DNA of 6,925 bases from an uncultured Hyphomicrobiales bacterium (GTDB lineage Bacteria > Pseudomonadota > Alphaproteobacteria > Rhizobiales > Aestuariivirgaceae), in the NCBI GenBank assembly GCA_903930095.1, contig CAIYXE010000773.1:1-6925 (forward strand), given 5' to 3'. Of this stretch, positions 1-6,600 are shown piece by piece. The notes under the pieces were generated by a model, which was given only the letters and a program-made list of their open reading frames with translations, was not told the DNA's origin and did no database searches. A program made the translations under genes and the position numbers. Every line of letters starts with the position of its first letter. Position 1 is the first letter of the stretch.

Positions 1-884
1 AGCCCGGCATGGATCATCGCCTCACGCACGGCCTTCTTGGTCGAATCGACGACCGGCACCATGGGAAGGCGGGCCTCCGGCTCGCACAGGCCCAGAAGGC
101 TCGCGGCATATTTCACGGGGCCGGGGCTGGTCTCCACGAACATGGCGTGGTGCAAGGGCATCAGCCGGTCCTGAAGTGCAAGCGCCGTGGCATAGTCGCC
201 GCGGAGGGTGGCTTCCTGGAACTCCGAACACAGCCGCGGGGCCACATTGGCGGTGACCGAGATGCAGCCCACCCCGCCATGGGCGTTGAAGCCCAGCGCC
301 GTGCCATCCTCGCCTGACAGCTGGATGAAGTCCTTGCCGGACATCAGCCGCTGGCGCGAAGGCCTGGTCAGATCGGCAGAGGCATCCTTCGTGCCGATGA
401 TGTTCTTGCAGTCATGCGACAGGCGCGCCAGCGTCTCCACCGAGATGTTGGCAACCGTGCGGCCCGGCACATTGTAGACGATGATCGGAATGTCCACCGC
501 ATCCGCAATCGCCCTGAAATGGGCGTAGAGGCCGTCCTGGGTCGGCTTGTTGTAATAGGGAACCACCACGAGGGCGGCGTCCGCCCCGGCTTCGCGCGCA
601 TGGATGGTGTATTCGATGGCTTCCATCGTGCTGTTGGAACCGGTGCCGGCGATGACGGGCACGCGCTCTTGCGCCTCCGCGATGCAGATCTCGATCACCC
701 GCTTGTGCTCTTCCGGGGTCAGCGTCGGGCTTTCGCCCGTGGTGCCGACGGGAACCAGCCCGTGCGAGCCCTGCTCGATCTGCCACTTGACGAATTTCCG
801 GAATGCCTGCTCGTCCACCTTGCCATTCTTCATGGGCGTGATGAGCGCAGGAAAAGAACCTCTGAACTGCACGGTAGACTGCAC
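1..884 (-). CDS. dapA: 4-hydroxy-tetrahydrodipicolinate synthase, 3' end cut by window edge
   Basis: DapA condenses pyruvate with aspartate semialdehyde in the cytoplasm, the first committed step to diaminopimelate and lysine. The reading frame gives 294 codons and ends in ...REAMIHAG at the edge. Family members are about 290-300 aa, so only a few residues are missing. Visible family motifs are GTTGES (Thr48-Thr49), PYYNKPTQ (about 109-116), YNVPGRT (Tyr137, Arg142) and IIGTKDAS, with the Schiff-base lysine at Lys166. These correspond to the known Thr-Thr-Tyr-Arg-Lys active site. I chose the GTG at 884 because an in-frame TAG lies only three codons upstream (893-891) and GGAG (894-897 on the plus strand) sits 9 nt before it. 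A second GTG at 872 and an ATG at 833 are alternatives, but the ATG would remove the conserved [11 protein letters not shown] strand. The gene is divergent from slt. Identification is secure. Confidence 0.96.
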   Translation of the reverse strand, partial: MQSTVQFRGSFPALITPMKNGKVDEQAFRKFVKWQIEQGSHGLVPVGTTGESPTLTPEEHKRVIEICIAEAQERVPVIAGTGSNSTMEAIEYTIHAREAGADAALVVVPYYNKPTQDGLYAHFRAIADAVDIPIIVYNVPGRTVANISVETLARLSHDCKNIIGTKDASADLTRPSRQRLMSGKDFIQLSGEDGTALGFNAHGGVGCISVTANVAPRLCSEFQEATLRGDYATALALQDRLMPLHHAMFVETSPGPVKYAASLLGLCEPEARLPMVPVVDSTKKAVREAMIHAG

Positions 885-1067
885 GGGGGGCTACTCCGGT
901 AAGGACTTGGAAACCATGGGGGACCTAAATTCGCAAGCGCGATATCCCCGCGACCTGCGAACGGCGAGGCACCATAGACGTTCGCTGCATGAGCGGCAAG
1001 CGGCGTCCGGGGTCAAAAACCGAAGCCATCTAATCGGCTTAATTGCACTCTAGCGGCGGATCAACAC
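885..1067. promoter_or_regulatory. Divergent dapA / slt intergenic promoter region
   Basis: This 183-bp gap separates two divergent genes and so must hold both promoters. On the slt side TCTAAT (1029-1034) matches the -10 consensus at five of six positions and lies about 34 bp before the ATG, but I see no good -35 at 16-18 bp. It also sits between short AAGCC/GGCTT arms (1023-1027 and 1036-1040). On the dapA side I see no convincing promoter hexamers. No coding potential was recognised here. Confidence 0.5.
930..961. promoter_or_regulatory. Interrupted inverted repeat upstream of dapA
   Basis: TTCGCA (930-935) is matched by TGCGAA (956-961). Inside them CGCG (938-941) is matched by CGCG (949-952), around a 7-nt centre, with 2-nt and 3-nt internal gaps. 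The element lies 46-77 bp upstream of the dapA start. It could be an operator or, if transcribed, a hairpin in the dapA leader. There is no T-tract, so it does not look like a terminator. The symmetry is visible in the sequence; the function is inferred. Confidence 0.35.
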
Positions 1068-3221
1068 ATGTCCGAGATTGGGAATTCCATGCGTTTCAAC
1101 CGGTTCCTGCGCATCAGCCTGCTGGCCCTCGCCGCCGCCACCCTGACGGCGGCCCCTGCCCCCATGGTGGAAATCCCCTCCGCATGGGCCCAGGCCAAGC
1201 CCTCGGCGCAGGCGGTTGAGGCGGCGCGGCTGGCGCTGAAGGGCGATTTCGTCGAGGCGGGCCGTGCAGCCGAACGCTCGGGCGATGTCGCCGCCATCAA
1301 GCTCGTGGAACTCATCTATCTGCGCGACCGCCCCAATGACGCGGGCTACCAGCGCATCATGGCCTTCCTCGACATCGCGCCCAACTGGCCGATGACGGAA
1401 GCGCTGCTGAAGCGGGCCGAGCGCTCGCTCTATGTCAACGAGGAGCCGGCAGAGCTGATCCTCGGCCATTTCGACAGGCACAAGCCGACGACGGCGCAGG
1501 GCTCGCTTGCGCTGGTGCGCGCGCTTCAGGCCACGGGCGAGGGCGAGCGCGCCCGCGCCGAACTCCGCAAGGTGTGGACCGACCCCGAGATCACCGCGGA
1601 ACTCGAGAAGGCCATCGTCTCCGAATTCGGCAAGATGCTGACCGCGGACGACCACCAGCGCCGCATGTGGCGCCTCGTCTATGCGCAGGAAACCAATGCG
1701 GCGATCCGCGCCGCCAAGCGCCTTCCCTCCGACTACCAGAAAGCCGCCGCGGTGGCGCAGAAGCTGATCCGTGGCGAGGCGGGCGCTGACAAGCAGTATC
1801 GGGGCCTGCCCTCCTCCATGCGCCAGGCGCTGGCCATGCGCTATGCGCTGGTGCGCTACCACCGCACCAAGGGGCAGTTCGACAAGGCGCGCGCCATTCT
1901 GCTCGATGTGCCGGGCGAGGCCGCCAAGATGGGCGACGCTGAGGCCTGGTGGGTCGAGCGCCGCATCATCGCGCGCCGCTCGATCGGCGTCGACGACAAG
2001 TCAGCGGCACGCAAGGCTGCCTACCAGATCTCGCGCGCCCACGGCTTCAACAAGGGGCCGGAGGCGGAGGAAGGCGAATTCCTCGCGGGCTGGATTGCGC
2101 TCCGCGACCTGAAAGACCCGGAGACCGCGCTCAGGCACTTCACCCGCCTCGGCGAAATCGCCAAGTCACGCACCGAGAAGGCGCGCGCGGGCTATTGGAC
2201 GGGCCGCAGCCTCGAGGCCATGGGCCGCAAGGGCGATGCCAAGGCGGCCTACAAGCAGGCCTCCAGCTATTCCACCGTCTATTATGGCCAGTTGGCGCGT
2301 GAGAAGGTGGGCCTCGGCAAGGTGCCCGAGGAGATCGACAGCGGCAAGGCTTCCGCCGCCGCACAGGCCAAGGCCGAGAAGGACGAGGTGGTGCGCGCCT
2401 TCGGGATCATGACCAAGGCCGGAAAGCCGGGCGACCTGCACATGTTCCTGTGGTCCTTCGCCAACCGCTTCGAGACGACCGACGAGATGAACGCCGTGGC
2501 CGAAATCGTGTGGGACGCGGGCGGCGCGCCAATGGCGGTGAGGCTGGCCAAGGCGTCTGCCGCCCAGAACATCGACATCGACGCATGGGGCTATCCCATC
2601 CGCGCGCTGCCGGACTGGAAGCAGATCGGCAAGCCGGTGGAAAAGCCCCTCGTCTTCGCGCTGGCCCGCCAGGAAAGCGAGTTCAACCCCAATGCCGGCT
2701 CGAAGGTGGGCGCACAGGGGCTGATGCAGATCATGCCCGGCACGGCGAAGCTGATCGCCAGGCAGCACGGCATCAAGCACAACCCGAACCGTCTGCTCGA
2801 TCCGGAATACAACGTGAAGCTGGGGGCCGCGCATCTGGGCGATCTCATCGCCGACCACGGCGGATCCTATGTGCTGACGCTCGTGTCCTATAATGCGGGC
2901 CCGCGCCGCTCGCGTGAGTGGATCGCGGACTATGGCGACTTCCGCACCGGCGAGATCGACCCGATCGACTGGGTCGAATCGATCCCCTTCCAGGAGACGC
3001 GCCAATATGTGCAGAAGGTGCTGCAGAACCTGCATGTCTACCGCTCACGGCTTGCGCCGAAGACGGTGCGGCCGATGACGGTGGACCTCGCACGGGGCTC
3101 ACGTCCGGCCGACCTCAGCGTTGCCTCCACCTCGTCCCCGCCGGAAGAGGCGGAGGCCAGCGCGGAGAAGCCCCCTTGCGCCAAGCAGTCGATCACCGAC
3201 CTCATCACCGGCTGCGACTGA
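1068..3221 (+). CDS. slt: Slt-type soluble lytic murein transglycosylase (exported)
   Basis: This 717-aa protein is predicted to cleave the MurNAc-GlcNAc bond of peptidoglycan in the periplasm. It starts with a signal peptide: basic MRFNRFLR from residue 8, a hydrophobic stretch, and a likely cut after AWAQA near residue 43. Residues about 45-510 are Ala-rich and helical, with TPR-like repeats resembling the superhelical part of Slt70. The catalytic SLT domain covers about 520-655. It shows ARQESEF with catalytic Glu536, then GLMQIMPGTA (551-560), SYNAG (607-611) and WVESIPFQETRQYV (635-648), the classic family-1 signatures. A roughly 60-residue low-complexity tail follows and ends ITGCD, with cysteines at 704 and 716. 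The start is uncertain. ATG 1068 has GGA 7 nt upstream, while ATG 1089 has GGGA 5 nt upstream and gives a neater signal peptide. It is divergent from dapA, and the hydrolase follows after 10 bp. Confidence 0.93.
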   Translation: MSEIGNSMRFNRFLRISLLALAAATLTAAPAPMVEIPSAWAQAKPSAQAVEAARLALKGDFVEAGRAAERSGDVAAIKLVELIYLRDRPNDAGYQRIMAFLDIAPNWPMTEALLKRAERSLYVNEEPAELILGHFDRHKPTTAQGSLALVRALQATGEGERARAELRKVWTDPEITAELEKAIVSEFGKMLTADDHQRRMWRLVYAQETNAAIRAAKRLPSDYQKAAAVAQKLIRGEAGADKQYRGLPSSMRQALAMRYALVRYHRTKGQFDKARAILLDVPGEAAKMGDAEAWWVERRIIARRSIGVDDKSAARKAAYQISRAHGFNKGPEAEEGEFLAGWIALRDLKDPETALRHFTRLGEIAKSRTEKARAGYWTGRSLEAMGRKGDAKAAYKQASSYSTVYYGQLAREKVGLGKVPEEIDSGKASAAAQAKAEKDEVVRAFGIMTKAGKPGDLHMFLWSFANRFETTDEMNAVAEIVWDAGGAPMAVRLAKASAAQNIDIDAWGYPIRALPDWKQIGKPVEKPLVFALARQESEFNPNAGSKVGAQGLMQIMPGTAKLIARQHGIKHNPNRLLDPEYNVKLGAAHLGDLIADHGGSYVLTLVSYNAGPRRSREWIADYGDFRTGEIDPIDWVESIPFQETRQYVQKVLQNLHVYRSRLAPKTVRPMTVDLARGSRPADLSVASTSSPPEEAEASAEKPPCAKQSITDLITGCD

Positions 3222-3231
3222 GGCCCATCGC

Positions 3232-4149
3232 ATGACCGGTTTTCGCGAACACATGGTCGCCGCCGCCGACGGCACGCGCCTCTATGCGCGCGACTATGGC
3301 GCGGCAGGTGGCCTCACACCTGCCGTCTGCCTGCCGGGCCTGACCCGCAACGCCAGGGACTTCGAGACCATCGCACCGTGGCTTGCGGCATCGCGCCGGG
3401 TGGTGGCGCTGGACTTCCGCGGCCGCGGAAACAGCGGCCGGGCCGACCCTGCAACCTACCGCCCCGACCATGAGGTGGCCGATACGCTGGCCGTGCTCGA
3501 CCACCTCGGCGTGGAGCGCTTCGCCGTCATCGGCACCTCGCGCGGGGGAATCGCGGCCATGGTCATGGCGGCCCGCGCCCTGCCCCGCATGGCGGGCGTG
3601 CTGTTCAACGACATCGGCCCGCGCATCGAGACGGAGGGGCTGCTGCGCATCAGGGGCTATCTCGGTGCTGACCCGCAATTTGCGGGCTGGGACGAGGCCG
3701 TGGCCGCACTCAAATCCATCAACCCCGGCTTCCCCGGCCTTGCCGAGGCAGACTGGCTGGCCTTCGCGCGCCGCGTCTACCGTGAGGTGGAGGGCAAGCC
3801 GCGCGCCGACTATGACCCCGCGCTCGCCGTCACCTTCCCCTCCGCGGAGGATATCACCGCCGGAAAGGTGCCGGAACTCTGGCCGCTGTTCGACATGCTG
3901 GCGGCCCTCCCCTGCCTCGTCCTGCGCGGCGCTTATTCCGATTTGCTGAGTGAGCGGACGGTGGCCGAGATGCAGGCCCGCCACCCGCGCCTGTCCGCCG
4001 CCACCATCGCCCTTCGCGGACACGTGCCCTTCCTCGACGAGGCAGACAGCCGCGCCGCCATCACTGGCTGGCTGGCGGCGGTCGATTCCGCATCCGCCAG
4101 GCCAGCGCCCCCAGCAGGCAGCCCAGCAGGAACAGCGCCAGCAGCGTGA
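3232..4149 (+). CDS. Alpha/beta-hydrolase fold protein, substrate unknown
   Basis: This 305-aa cytoplasmic-type serine hydrolase has no signal peptide. Visible elements are an oxyanion-hole region CLPGLTRN (33-40), the strand-turn VVALDFRGRGNSGRAD (57-72), the nucleophile elbow GTSRG with Ser103, the acid strand LRGAYSDLL with Asp237, and GHVPFLDE with His264. The triad is therefore Ser103/Asp237/His264. The fold is clear, but the substrate cannot be read from the sequence; esterases, C-C hydrolases and lactonases all share it. I chose ATG 3232 because GAGG (3220-3223) lies 8 nt upstream and overlaps the slt TGA, and because the fold's first strand begins just after it. Translation is probably coupled to slt. 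The fold should end near WLAAVD (residue 285). The Pro/Ala-rich remainder lies antisense to a small gene on the other strand. Confidence 0.9.
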   Translation: MTGFREHMVAAADGTRLYARDYGAAGGLTPAVCLPGLTRNARDFETIAPWLAASRRVVALDFRGRGNSGRADPATYRPDHEVADTLAVLDHLGVERFAVIGTSRGGIAAMVMAARALPRMAGVLFNDIGPRIETEGLLRIRGYLGADPQFAGWDEAVAALKSINPGFPGLAEADWLAFARRVYREVEGKPRADYDPALAVTFPSAEDITAGKVPELWPLFDMLAALPCLVLRGAYSDLLSERTVAEMQARHPRLSAATIALRGHVPFLDEADSRAAITGWLAAVDSASARPAPPAGSPAGTAPAA

Positions 4150-4192
4150 GGCCGAGCTCGGCCAGATACAGGATCAGGTCATCTCTGCTCAT
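4061..4192 (-). CDS. 43-aa single-pass membrane protein, unknown function
   Basis: I do not recognise this small gene. It encodes MSRDDLILYLAE, then a Leu/Ala-rich transmembrane helix (about residues 6-32) containing GCLLG (24-28, a GxxxG motif with Cys25), then a basic tail (Arg33, Arg35, Arg37) ending PPPASQ. The charge pattern predicts a cytoplasmic C-terminus; a buried-looking Glu12 is unusual. Its ATG overlaps the TGA of the upstream 82-aa gene by ATGA, the signature of translational coupling, which is the main reason to believe it. A weak GAG lies about 5 nt before the start. The last 89 bp run antisense through the 3' end of the hydrolase gene. An accessory subunit for a membrane complex is possible but nothing proves it. 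Confidence 0.62.
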   Translation of the reverse strand: MSRDDLILYLAELGLTLLALFLLGCLLGALAWRMRNRPPPASQ

Positions 4193-4437
4193 GGCTCAGC
4201 CGGCGGCTCATAATACGGGCGGTCGATGGCGGTGTGCCAGCCAGACCAGACACCAATCCCCAGCGTGACGGCAAGCCAGAACCAGTGATGCTGCAGCAGC
4301 AGCGCATAGCCGGCCAGGCTGAAGTCACCGGTGGCGTCACGCCCCGCCGCCGGACCCTGCACGACCAGCGCCGCAATCAGCGGCAGGATCGCCAGGGGCG
4401 CAAGGATCAGCCAGCGGGCAGGCCTGAGCGGCGGCAT
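4189..4437 (-). CDS. 82-aa two-pass membrane protein, unknown function
   Basis: The family is not recognised. The protein has a short basic N-terminus (Arg5, Arg8), a first transmembrane helix at about 9-27 and a polar loop GRDATGDFS (32-40). A second hydrophobic segment, about 44-67, contains the aromatic motif HHWFW (50-54) and GVWSGWH (62-68). It ends in a proline-rich tail, DRPYYEPPAEP. Topology is probably both ends in the cytoplasm. GGAGA (4447-4451 on the plus strand) lies 9 nt before the ATG, a good ribosome binding site. The stop overlaps the start of the 43-aa membrane protein by ATGA, so the two form a bicistron. The coding-like composition, hydrophobic pattern and Shine-Dalgarno support a real gene. 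The paired histidines could bind metal or haem, but this is only a possibility. Confidence 0.7.
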   Translation of the reverse strand: MPPLRPARWLILAPLAILPLIAALVVQGPAAGRDATGDFSLAGYALLLQHHWFWLAVTLGIGVWSGWHTAIDRPYYEPPAEP

Positions 4438-4525
4438 GGGGTCGATTCTCCGGTTTCAAAACGGACTATCCTGCAACTCCGGCCTTAAGTCGAGCAGGCG
4501 GAACGGCCTCTCCGGCGCCCTATGC

Positions 4526-4554
4526 AAAAACGGCGATTCGGCAATCTCCGCCGT
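4526..4554 (-). terminator. Candidate intrinsic terminator on the minus strand, no known gene upstream
   Basis: Read on the minus strand, ACGGCG (4554-4549) pairs with CGCCGT (4535-4530). A short inner pairing ATT/AAT lies around GCCG, with a 3-nt bulge, and the hairpin is followed immediately by a T5 run (4530-4526). It would stop leftward transcripts that start in the porin upstream region, where no gene is visible. It might serve an unannotated small RNA or act as an attenuator before the 82-aa gene. The six-base outer stem and bulge make it weaker than a standard terminator. Confidence 0.35.
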
Positions 4555-4691
4555 CCTTCTATCCGGCAAGGCCACAGATTTTGGCTGGAGGGGTATTTTC
4601 CATACGCAAGAACAGCAATCGTTTGCAAAAGCGAAAACCTTAATTCTCTGAAGTAAATAGAGATTCTTTCGGAAATTCCTGCACGCAAAAA

Positions 4692-4723
4692 CTGTGTCCT
4701 TTGTGTAACAGCCGAACCAAAAT
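4692..4723 (+). promoter_or_regulatory. Putative porin 1 operator (CTGT-N12-ACAG) and -10-like element
   Basis: CTGT (4692-4695) and ACAG (4708-4711) form a dyad with a 12-nt spacer. The same dyad with the same spacing occurs at 6601-6620 upstream of porin 2, although the spacer bases differ. CAAAAT (4718-4723) is conserved in both copies and could be the -10, which would place the dyad over the -35 position. No consensus -35 is visible. The regulator is unknown. Conservation is seen; the function is inferred. Confidence 0.4.
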
Positions 4724-4845
4724 CCGGCAGCAGACACATCTTGGAAGTTGATCTTTCCTCCATTTGAAGAGACAACCTACCCGTGCTCGATGATCTCGTG
4801 CATTGCCTTCCAGCACCATTTGCAGGGGATGGGGGGCTCCACAAA

Positions 4846-4863
4846 CTCCAAGAGACTTGGGAG
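4846..4863 (+). promoter_or_regulatory. Hairpin burying the Shine-Dalgarno of porin 1
   Basis: CTCCAAG (4846-4852), loop AGA and CTTGGGAG (4856-4863) form a stem with one bulged G. The right arm contains the ribosome binding site GGGAG (4859-4863), 8 nt before the ATG. The arrangement is identical upstream of porin 2 (6756-6773). It may gate translation in response to temperature, a small RNA or a protein. The pairing is visible; the gating is inferred. Confidence 0.5.
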
Positions 4864-4871
4864 AACACCGA

Positions 4872-6377
4872 ATGAAGATGATCAAGATGGCGCTTCTGGG
4901 TGGTGCGGCGATGGCCGTAACTGCCGCCAGCGCCCAGGCCGACGATCTCGAAGCCCTCAAGGCCCAGATCGACGCACTCAACACCCGCGTCGCCGCCATG
5001 GAAACCGCCCCGTCGGTTCCCACCGGCTATCAGCTGATCGCCATCTCCGAAGGCGAACTGCAGGAAACCCCGGGCCTCGGCTTCACCGCTCGGGAACGCG
5101 CCGCCTATGGCACCAAGTCCACGGTGATCAGCGTCCTGCCGACGGCTGACGCCCCCGCTGGCACCACCATCACCTGGTCGGGTTATGCCCGCGCCGGTCT
5201 GGTTTATAAAAATGAAAGCGTCGACGCCAGCCGTGACTTCTATAACTGGGACCAGGGGAATGAAGAATGGGTCTTCGACGAAAATGAGTCCGCCAGCGGA
5301 AGCGCTGACGATGACGACATCGATGTGAAGGCGCGCGGCCAGATCCGCGTGAAGGCATCCACCGACACGGCCGTTGGCGAAGTGGGCGTTGACATCCGTC
5401 TGCGCGCCAACTTCAACGGAAACGGCTCCGGTGACGTCTACAGCGACGTGGCCTGGGGCTATTGGGCCATGACGCCGGAACTGACCTTCGGCGGCGGCTA
5501 TACCGGCTCGCTCGGCAACATCGGCTACGGCTATGACGGCGCATGCACGTGCTACTACACGGATAATGCCGATCTGGCCTTCAATCCGAACGACACCACC
5601 CAGTTGCGCCTTTCCTACGGCTCTGGCCCCGTGTCCTTCGCCATTGCGTTGGAAGACGCTTCGATTCGCGCTGGCGGAGATAACTTCGGCGCGGACGACG
5701 TAGCCAATGAAGATGAGCTTGGCGTCGCTGGTGAGATGAAGTACTCCGGCGACATCTTCTCGGGCGAGATTTCAGGCGTGTGGCGTGGGGTCAACGGCGA
5801 CGAGTATAACACCATATCGCTTGAAAGAGACGGTGAAAAGGCCGACTTTGACCTCCTGGATAGCGAACTCGATGCGATGTGGCAGGTTGGCGTTGGCGTC
5901 GGCTTTGCCCTTGGCGACATGGCAAATCTCTCCCTTGCTGCTGCCATGGGCGAAGGCCCGCTGACCGAAGAGACCGACGGCAACATCACGGCTGCCGTGC
6001 CATACAACCAGTCCTGGTGGGGCATCACTGGTCTCGCAAGCTTCGGCCTCACCGACGGTATCCATGCCGAAATCGCCGGTGGCTACAAGAAGCGTGAGGG
6101 CGACGATATCTCGTTTGAAAATGCCGACGCAGATATCGACGAGGGCTATTCTCTGACGGATGTCGAGTATGATACCTACGGTGTGCTCGGTGGCATTTAC
6201 TACACGCCGGTCGATCAGCTGACGATCGGTGTTGAGGCTGAATGGTACACAACGTCGACGTCTTACTCGGTCTACGGCGACGAGAACTTCGATGACAATC
6301 TTTGGGACACGGTTGAAGATGTGGAGGTGGACGTCGACACCTTCTCCATCGACCTCGTGTCGGTCTGGCGCTTCTAA
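4872..6377 (+). CDS. Alphaproteobacterial porin (Porin_2 family), copy 1
   Basis: This 501-aa outer-membrane beta-barrel protein would form a diffusion channel for small solutes. Residues 1-23 are a clear signal peptide (MKMIKMALLGG..., cut after AQA). Residues 24-44 (DDLEALKAQIDALNTRVAAME) look like a short coiled coil. The segment LPTADAPAGTTITWSGYARAGLVY matches the start of the barrel in this family, and alternating amphipathic strands and acidic loops follow. The last residues, VSVWRF, give the C-terminal Phe used for outer-membrane assembly. The length is somewhat above many family members, consistent with long acidic loops. Its only cysteines are Cys225 and Cys227 (CTC) in a putative loop. 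I chose ATG 4872 because GGGAG (4859-4863) lies 8 nt upstream and the signal peptide begins there; an upstream in-frame TTG lacks support. A strong terminator follows, so it is transcribed alone. Confidence 0.95.
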   Translation: MKMIKMALLGGAAMAVTAASAQADDLEALKAQIDALNTRVAAMETAPSVPTGYQLIAISEGELQETPGLGFTARERAAYGTKSTVISVLPTADAPAGTTITWSGYARAGLVYKNESVDASRDFYNWDQGNEEWVFDENESASGSADDDDIDVKARGQIRVKASTDTAVGEVGVDIRLRANFNGNGSGDVYSDVAWGYWAMTPELTFGGGYTGSLGNIGYGYDGACTCYYTDNADLAFNPNDTTQLRLSYGSGPVSFAIALEDASIRAGGDNFGADDVANEDELGVAGEMKYSGDIFSGEISGVWRGVNGDEYNTISLERDGEKADFDLLDSELDAMWQVGVGVGFALGDMANLSLAAAMGEGPLTEETDGNITAAVPYNQSWWGITGLASFGLTDGIHAEIAGGYKKREGDDISFENADADIDEGYSLTDVEYDTYGVLGGIYYTPVDQLTIGVEAEWYTTSTSYSVYGDENFDDNLWDTVEDVEVDVDTFSIDLVSVWRF

Positions 6378-6399
6378 TCTAAACAAACGACGACTGGAG

Positions 6400-6431
6400 A
6401 CGGCCCGCGATTTGCGGGCCGTTTTCTTTTT
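6400..6431 (+). terminator. Intrinsic terminator of porin 1
   Basis: ACGGCCCGC (6400-6408) pairs perfectly with GCGGGCCGT (6414-6422) around the loop GATTT. A T-rich tract follows: TTTT, C, TTTTT, up to 6431. The hairpin begins 22 bp after the porin stop codon and should separate the two porin transcripts. Confidence 0.93.
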
Positions 6432-6598
6432 GGGGTGGCCGAATCGTGGGTTTGGCGGCGGGGACGGGGCTGCCCCATCTGTGGCGGGATGGTGGAGGGA
6501 TGTGGCGGGGCGATGGGCCGGAGGGGGGTTGGACATGGCAAGATTGGCGCTAAGGTGCTGACTTGGCTGTCTTTTCCATCGCGAGGCTGTCAGGCGGG
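6432..6598. other. G-rich spacer between the porins
   Basis: There is no credible gene in this stretch. The plus strand is very G-rich with repeated GTGGCGGG-like words. It includes a four-run quadruplex-type motif at 6497-6528: runs of 3, 4, 3 and 6 G with loops of 7, 4 and 5 nt. The spacer lies downstream of the porin 1 terminator and just before the second porin's duplicated promoter region. Short frames here lack ribosome binding sites. Confidence 0.55.
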
Positions 6599-6600
6599 AA

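Larger units (their letters stand above)
4438..4871. other. Non-coding region between small membrane proteins and porin 1
   Basis: I see no credible gene in these 434 bp. The left part (4438-4560) carries the 82-aa gene's ribosome binding site and a minus-strand terminator-like hairpin. Around 4600-4690 the sequence becomes AT-richer than its surroundings. From about 4690 to 4871 it matches the region upstream of the second porin and holds the promoter and leader of porin 1. Short frames here have atypical composition and no supporting ribosome binding site. Confidence 0.7.
4690..5016 (+). repeat. Tandem duplication, copy 1: porin upstream region and 5' coding part
   Basis: The stretch from AACTGTG (4690) through the porin start matches the stretch from 6599 with an offset of 1909 bp. 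Both blocks begin exactly 182 bp before their ATG. Matching segments upstream of the ATG are AACTGTG, GT(A/T)ACAG, AAAAT(C/T)CGG, TTGAT(C/G)TTT, an almost continuous match from about 4766, and a 25-nt identical block at 4842-4866. The end given here corresponds to the window edge in copy 2; the true end is unknown. Confidence 0.85.

Noticed and set aside
414..902. Plus-strand frames opposite dapA
   Set aside because: dapA on the minus strand has its complete active-site signature, and these frames are its shadows.
1050..1862. Long minus-strand frame (about 270 aa) opposite slt
   Set aside because: It lies entirely opposite a strongly supported transglycosylase gene, has no recognisable domain and is His/Arg/Gly-rich, as expected of antisense frames in GC-rich DNA.
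2166..3035. Long minus-strand frame (about 289 aa) opposite the catalytic part of slt
   Set aside because: Antisense shadow of the conserved SLT domain, with no motif of its own and no suitable ribosome binding site.
3205..4023. Minus-strand frame (about 272 aa) opposite the hydrolase
   Set aside because: It mirrors the hydrolase codon pattern; the composition is that of an antisense frame and no protein family is recognisable.
4456..4868. Minus-strand frames of 93-127 aa in the porin 1 upstream region
   Set aside because: They lie over the duplicated regulatory DNA, have atypical Cys/Phe/Arg-rich composition, lack ribosome binding sites and have no recognisable domain.
4803..4871. N-terminal extension of porin 1 or an upstream leader peptide
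   Set aside because: It would begin at TTG without a ribosome binding site. In the second copy the matching frame runs into a stop overlapping the porin ATG, so the frame relation is not conserved, and the signal peptide clearly starts at 4872.
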